Source of the DNA: Chryseobacterium antibioticum | Lineage (GTDB): Bacteria > Bacteroidota > Bacteroidia > Flavobacteriales > Weeksellaceae | NCBI RefSeq assembly: GCF_012927325.1 | Contig: NZ_JABBGI010000015.1 | Location: 1 to 64,000, forward strand | Length of the DNA stretch: 64,000 nucleotides | Direction of reading: 5' to 3' | Shown here: piece by piece, positions 60,153 to 64,000 of the stretch | How positions within the stretch are numbered: position 1 is the stretch's first letter | Layout: every line of letters starts with the position of its first letter | Position numbers and translations under genes: made by a program | Notes under the pieces: generated by a model | Database searches by the model: none | What the model was told of the DNA's origin: nothing | Seen by the model: the letters and a program-made list of their open reading frames with translations, nothing else

Positions 60153-61645
60153 TGTCTGGTTTATTATTAACATTATTACTATTACCTCTAGTAGGTTCGG
60201 GATTAGTTTTTGCTTGGAAAAATAAATCCAGCAAATATTTGGCGCTAGGAATTGCATTGATCCAAATGCTTATTACTTTCTACATCGCAGCGGATTTTGA
60301 TTTTAATCCCACGGTAGACAGTGTATTGCAGCACGAGATCAATTATCCTTGGTCACAATTTATTAAAAGCTCTCTTCATTTCGGAATAGATGGAATGAGT
60401 CTGCTTCTATTATTGTTGACCAATATTTTAACGCCAATTATTATTTTATCATCTTTCAACGAAAATGTAAACTATAGAAATACATTCTACGGTCTGATCC
60501 TGCTGATGCAGTTTGGTCTTGTAGGCGTGTTCACTTCTTTAGATGGATTATTATTCTACATTTTCTGGGAAGTAACCCTGATTCCGATCTGGTTCATCGC
60601 CGGACTTTGGGGCCAGGAAAATAAAAGATTTGAATTCACCACGAAATTCTTCGTCTATACATTCGTTGGGTCATTATTTATGTTAGCCGGATTGATCTAT
60701 GTGTACAACCACTCCGCATCTTTCGCTTTAACAGATCTATACAACGCTCAGCTTAACGAAGCACAACAGACGGTGGTATTCTGGTTTATCTTCTTTGCAT
60801 TTGCAGTGAAATTACCGGTATTCCCTTTCCATACTTGGCAACCGGACACCTATACCTACTCTCCTACTCAGGGATCCATGCTATTATCAGGGATCATGCT
60901 GAAGATGGCGATCTATGGTGTTATCCGTTACCTTCTTCCGATCACTCCGCTTCCTATTGCGGGAATTTCAGGACAGATCGTGATTATTCTTGCTATTGTA
61001 GGAATTGTTCACGGAGCGCTTATCGCGATTATCCAGACCGATATGAAGAGAATCATAGCGTATTCTTCTTTCTCTCACGTAGGATTAATGGTGGCAGGGA
61101 TTTTCTCTTCTGCAGTGATCACTTTAAGAGGAACATTCAACATTGAAGGAGCTGAAGGAGCGTTGGTACAGACGTTTGCCCACGGTATCAACGTAGTGGG
61201 GTTATTCTACTGTTGTGATATTTTATACAAGAGATTTAAATCAAGAGACATCAGACAAATGGGAGGTTTAGCGAAAGTGGCTCCTAAATTTGCAGTGTTG
61301 TTCCTGATCATTATATTAGGTTCAATGGGAGTTCCATTAACCAATGGATTCATCGGAGAATTTATTTTGCTGAAATCTGTATATGACTTCAATGGATTGG
61401 CAGCAGTAATCGCTGGTCTTACCGTCATTCTTTGTGCCGTTTACCTGTTGAGATTCTACGGAAAAGCAATGTTTGGTGAAGGAAACGAAGCCGTTTTAAG
61501 TACAGCAAAAGATTTATCCACTGTGGAATTCTCTGTATTGGCAAGTTTAGCGGTTTTCGTGATCTTGCTGGGGATATTCCCTCAGCCGGTAATCGATATG
61601 GTGAATAGTTCGCTGACGTTTATCTATACAGCGATGGCCAGCTAA
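60152..61645 (+). CDS. nuoM: NADH-quinone oxidoreductase subunit M
   Basis: A 497-residue antiporter-like subunit. FWEVTLIPIWFIAGLWG holds the key Glu, and KLPVFPFHTWQPDTY and YSSFSHVGLMVAGIF follow. Confidence 0.96.
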   Translation: MSGLLLTLLLLPLVGSGLVFAWKNKSSKYLALGIALIQMLITFYIAADFDFNPTVDSVLQHEINYPWSQFIKSSLHFGIDGMSLLLLLLTNILTPIIILSSFNENVNYRNTFYGLILLMQFGLVGVFTSLDGLLFYIFWEVTLIPIWFIAGLWGQENKRFEFTTKFFVYTFVGSLFMLAGLIYVYNHSASFALTDLYNAQLNEAQQTVVFWFIFFAFAVKLPVFPFHTWQPDTYTYSPTQGSMLLSGIMLKMAIYGVIRYLLPITPLPIAGISGQIVIILAIVGIVHGALIAIIQTDMKRIIAYSSFSHVGLMVAGIFSSAVITLRGTFNIEGAEGALVQTFAHGINVVGLFYCCDILYKRFKSRDIRQMGGLAKVAPKFAVLFLIIILGSMGVPLTNGFIGEFILLKSVYDFNGLAAVIAGLTVILCAVYLLRFYGKAMFGEGNEAVLSTAKDLSTVEFSVLASLAVFVILLGIFPQPVIDMVNSSLTFIYTAMAS

Positions 61646-61803
61646 GAAATTAAAAGATTTAAAAATTAAAAAATTAAGAGATTAGAGAAGAGTAAAAGAA
61701 AAGAGACAAGGAGATTAGAGACAGGAGATTATTCCACCGACTTTAAACTTTAAACCTTGAACTTTACACTCTAACTTAAAATCTCACATCTCAAATCTAT
61801 ATT
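61646..61803. other. nuoM-nuoN spacer, low complexity
   Basis: Purine-rich then pyrimidine-rich repeats (AGAGATTAGAGA..., CTTTAAACTTTAAACCTTGAACTTT...). No gene. Confidence 0.6.
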
Positions 61804-63189
61804 ATGAGTGTTTTAATTATTGTTTTCCTAACGGCAGTTATTGCGTTATTTTCAGGAGTTTTTGAACAAGGAAAATTCGCAAGATACATTGGGATTTTAG
61901 GATTGATCATCGCATTATACGTAAGTTTCTTACCTGAATGTGCTTTCTTTGAAAAGTACAGACACATGTATGAATATACTGCAAATACTGCGTTATTCAC
62001 CAAAATATCTATTGTAACAACCTTATTGTTATTCTTCCTTGGAGGTTTTGCGTTCAGCAACCACAGAAGCCACCAGTCGGAATTATATGCACTGATGCTT
62101 TTTGCATTATGCGGAGGGATCGTCCTTTTTGGATTCCAGAATCTGGTAACCCTTTTCTTAGGGGTAGAAATTCTTTCCATTCCGTTGTATGTCATGGCAG
62201 GTGCCAACAAAACTGATTTAAGATCAAACGAAGCTTCGATCAAATATTTCCTGATGGGTGCTTTTGCGACAGGTTTCTTACTTTTCGGTATTGCATTTAT
62301 CTACGGAAGCAGCGGAAGTTTTGACTTGTATAAAATCCAGGATTTCGGAGTTAAAAATCCTAAAGATGTCATGTTCATTTTAGGCGTTCTGCTTATTCTT
62401 TGTGCACTGGCATTCAAAGTAGCATTAGCTCCTTTCCACATGTGGAGTCCGGATGTATATGCGGGTTCCCCTTCACTGATCACAGCATTTATGGCGAGTG
62501 TGGTAAAGATCTCAGGATTCTATGCCTTATTCAGATTAATGACCATCGGGTTTGGAGGAGTTACTGAACAATGGATTAATGTTTTTGGAGTATTCCTGAT
62601 CATCACATTACTTTTAGCCAATGTTATGGGTCTTGCCCAGACCAACGCCAAAAGAATGCTGGCTTACTCTTCCGTTTCTCATGCAGGATACATCGGATTG
62701 GTATTCTTCGGAATGACAAGCCTTTCTACCTATAATTTAGGATTCTATTTATTCGCTTATTCGTTATCTACAGTGGGTGTTTTCATGTGTCTTATTTATG
62801 TGGAAAAACTGAAGAGAGAAACTTCTTTCGGAGCTTTCAAAGGTTTGGCAAAATCAGAACCTCTACTGGCTACAGTTGCAGCCATCTCTATGCTTTCAAT
62901 GGCAGGAGTTCCGTTAACAGCCGGTTTCATGGGGAAATTTGCTTTATTCTCTCAGGCGATGAATTCTAAGCACGGAGTTTTCTTAGTATTGGTAGCTGTT
63001 TTAGGTTCTGCAGTATCTATTGCCTATTATTTAAGACTGATCATTTCTATGTTCTTCTTCAAAGATTCTACATTCAAATCTTCAGAAAAAGTAACCCTTA
63101 CGTACAATATTGTAGCGGTATTTGTAATCGCATCTATTATTCTATTGGGTGTTTTCCCTGATCTGTTTGCAAGACAGTTCGGATTGTAA
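61804..63189 (+). CDS. nuoN: NADH-quinone oxidoreductase subunit N
   Basis: A 461-residue antiporter-like subunit. LGVEILSIPLYVMAG has the Glu, and FKVALAPFHMWSPDVYAGSP and YSSVSHAGYIGL follow. It is the last gene of the operon, with a terminator 22 bases after it. Confidence 0.95.
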   Translation: MSVLIIVFLTAVIALFSGVFEQGKFARYIGILGLIIALYVSFLPECAFFEKYRHMYEYTANTALFTKISIVTTLLLFFLGGFAFSNHRSHQSELYALMLFALCGGIVLFGFQNLVTLFLGVEILSIPLYVMAGANKTDLRSNEASIKYFLMGAFATGFLLFGIAFIYGSSGSFDLYKIQDFGVKNPKDVMFILGVLLILCALAFKVALAPFHMWSPDVYAGSPSLITAFMASVVKISGFYALFRLMTIGFGGVTEQWINVFGVFLIITLLLANVMGLAQTNAKRMLAYSSVSHAGYIGLVFFGMTSLSTYNLGFYLFAYSLSTVGVFMCLIYVEKLKRETSFGAFKGLAKSEPLLATVAAISMLSMAGVPLTAGFMGKFALFSQAMNSKHGVFLVLVAVLGSAVSIAYYLRLIISMFFFKDSTFKSSEKVTLTYNIVAVFVIASIILLGVFPDLFARQFGL

Positions 63190-63210
63190 GATCTCAATAT
63201 CAAAATATAC

Positions 63211-63240
63211 AAAAGCACAACTTTTCAGTTGTGCTTTTTT
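63211..63240 (+). terminator. nuo operon terminator
   Basis: AAAAGCACAAC-TTTTCA-GTTGTGCTTTT, T-rich after. Confidence 0.9.
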
Positions 63241-63338
63241 TGTGGCTGCCGAGTATTCTGAAAAACTTTCCATTAGAAACACAGAGTTTTTATATTAAAT
63301 ATCCCGGAAAACAGCTAAATTTGAATAACCTTGATCAC

Positions 63339-63590
63339 ATGAAAAAATTCATTATAACCTTATTGACTGCGGTATCCATTTCTGCCATGGTTTTGTATAT
63401 AAACAAAGACAAAACAGATACAGCCAATTACAGTATGCTGGTCGCAGTTATCACCTTAATATTTAGTGTTCCGCTAATGAAATTTCTATTTCCGGTAACC
63501 AAAGAATTAAAGATCAGAACATCAGAATTTTATCCCCATCTTTTTCATAAAACTGCAGATTTTTTTAAAAAGAAAAGCAGTAACAGATAA
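63339..63590 (+). CDS. Small membrane protein, 83 residues
   Basis: Two membrane segments (about 3-20 KFIITLLTAVSISAMVLY and 32-50 LVAVITLIFSVPLMKFLF) and a basic cytoplasmic tail (FKKKSSNR). Start at 63339 because the upstream in-frame part of the ORF overlaps the terminator. No family recognised. Confidence 0.6.
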   Translation: MKKFIITLLTAVSISAMVLYINKDKTDTANYSMLVAVITLIFSVPLMKFLFPVTKELKIRTSEFYPHLFHKTADFFKKKSSNR

Positions 63591-63717
63591 TGTGTTATCT
63601 ATTTCCGAATTTTGTTTAAGAAAAAGAAGTAAAGCTATCCGAAAAGATAGTTTTCACCAATTGACGCAACGTTCGGAAGTGCCCTTTTTTTCATAACTTT
63701 ACTTTAAATTACAGCTC

Positions 63718-64000
63718 TTGGCCAATCTTTATAAAAAAGACGCTCCCTTTCAGGTTCTTATATCGTTCAAAAAATATTTGGATGTGCTGGAACATATCCG
63801 TTATAACGACCGTTTGGAGTATCGGGTTAATTATGCTGAATCTTTAATTGAAAGAACAAAAAAATTTCCTGAGCTAAGAGATGGATTCCTGGATGAAGCC
63901 CTTCTCGAAAAGCATGAAGACCTCATCAGGCAAATTCTTGCAGACCTCTTCCCTACCGGTCTTACACACAATGAAATCAAAGCGGCCAGTATTCCGCTTT
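63718..64000 (+). CDS. GAF-type regulator, 5' part only
   Basis: The frame from TTG at 63718 is open to the window end (94 codons): LYKKDAPFQVLISFKKYLDVL, then YAESLIERTKKFPELR and IRQILADLFPTGLTHNEIKA. This N-terminus recalls large GAF-domain proteins of flavobacteria, but the GAF domain itself is outside. No ATG is available near the start. The gene is cut by the window. Confidence 0.6.
   Translation, partial: MANLYKKDAPFQVLISFKKYLDVLEHIRYNDRLEYRVNYAESLIERTKKFPELRDGFLDEALLEKHEDLIRQILADLFPTGLTHNEIKAASIPL

Overview
The window looks like chromosome of a Flavobacteriia bacterium of the Weeksellaceae, most likely Chryseobacterium or a near relative. Signs are the AT-rich sequence, promoters of the TAnnTTTG type, 7-bp-acceptor tRNAs without an encoded CCA, Bacteroidota families (DUF6493, DUF4822, DUF349, a type IX secretion sorting tail, bacteriocin-like GG-leader peptides) and a complete nuoA-N operon with a short NuoG. 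The genus is an inference from gene content.

Region 1 (about 0.78-30 kb, almost all on the minus strand) is accessory. It holds a SWIM zinc-finger gene with two DUF6493 genes (0.8-5.9 kb). Next is an RNA-repair and RNA-processing cassette (6.1-10.7 kb): two DEDDh exonucleases, both broken, an RNase Z-like metallo-beta-lactamase, an Rnl2-type RNA ligase, a cyclic-phosphate-processing receiver-like protein and a YkuK-type RNase H-like protein. Directly upstream on the same strand is an array of 14 tRNA-like genes (10.8-12.9 kb), almost one per amino acid and many structurally odd. Then come two small ORFs with their own terminators and a tightly overlapping six-gene MoxR / vWA-beta-propeller (bpX) ternary system (13.8-21.5 kb). 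After the core genes deoD and tatD, a second part (24.1-29.9 kb) carries four more tRNA-like genes, a repeat-rich 638-residue protein, a frameshifted small gene, a zinc-ribbon SDR-like protein, an unknown protein and a DUF434/PIN-like predicted RNase. Read as a whole, this looks like a system that senses stress or attack through the AAA/vWA machine and handles damaged tRNA through ligase, end-processing and nuclease proteins, with the odd tRNA array as substitute, decoy or substrate. That integrated reading is inference.

Region 2 (30-47 kb) is ordinary chromosome: a tandem-DUF4822 lipoprotein, a NAPE-PLD-like hydrolase, an outer-membrane beta-barrel receptor, an NTF2-like protein, a housekeeping CAU tRNA, methylmalonyl-CoA epimerase, rbfA, a LolC/E-like permease, a secreted endonuclease I, aroE, a DUF349 protein, ribD, two Cys-rich GG-leader peptides, a YigZ-family protein, a zinc peptidase, an acetyltransferase and a 58-residue membrane protein.

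Region 3 (47.1-63.2 kb) is the complex I operon nuoABCDEF-[3 genes]-GHIJKLMN on the plus strand. Between nuoF and nuoG sit an outer-membrane-like protein and a visibly AT-richer two-gene cassette, an OLD/AAA15-type ATPase plus a TOPRIM-like protein, which resembles a compact anti-phage module riding in an essential operon. The window ends with a small membrane protein and the start of a probable GAF-type regulator.
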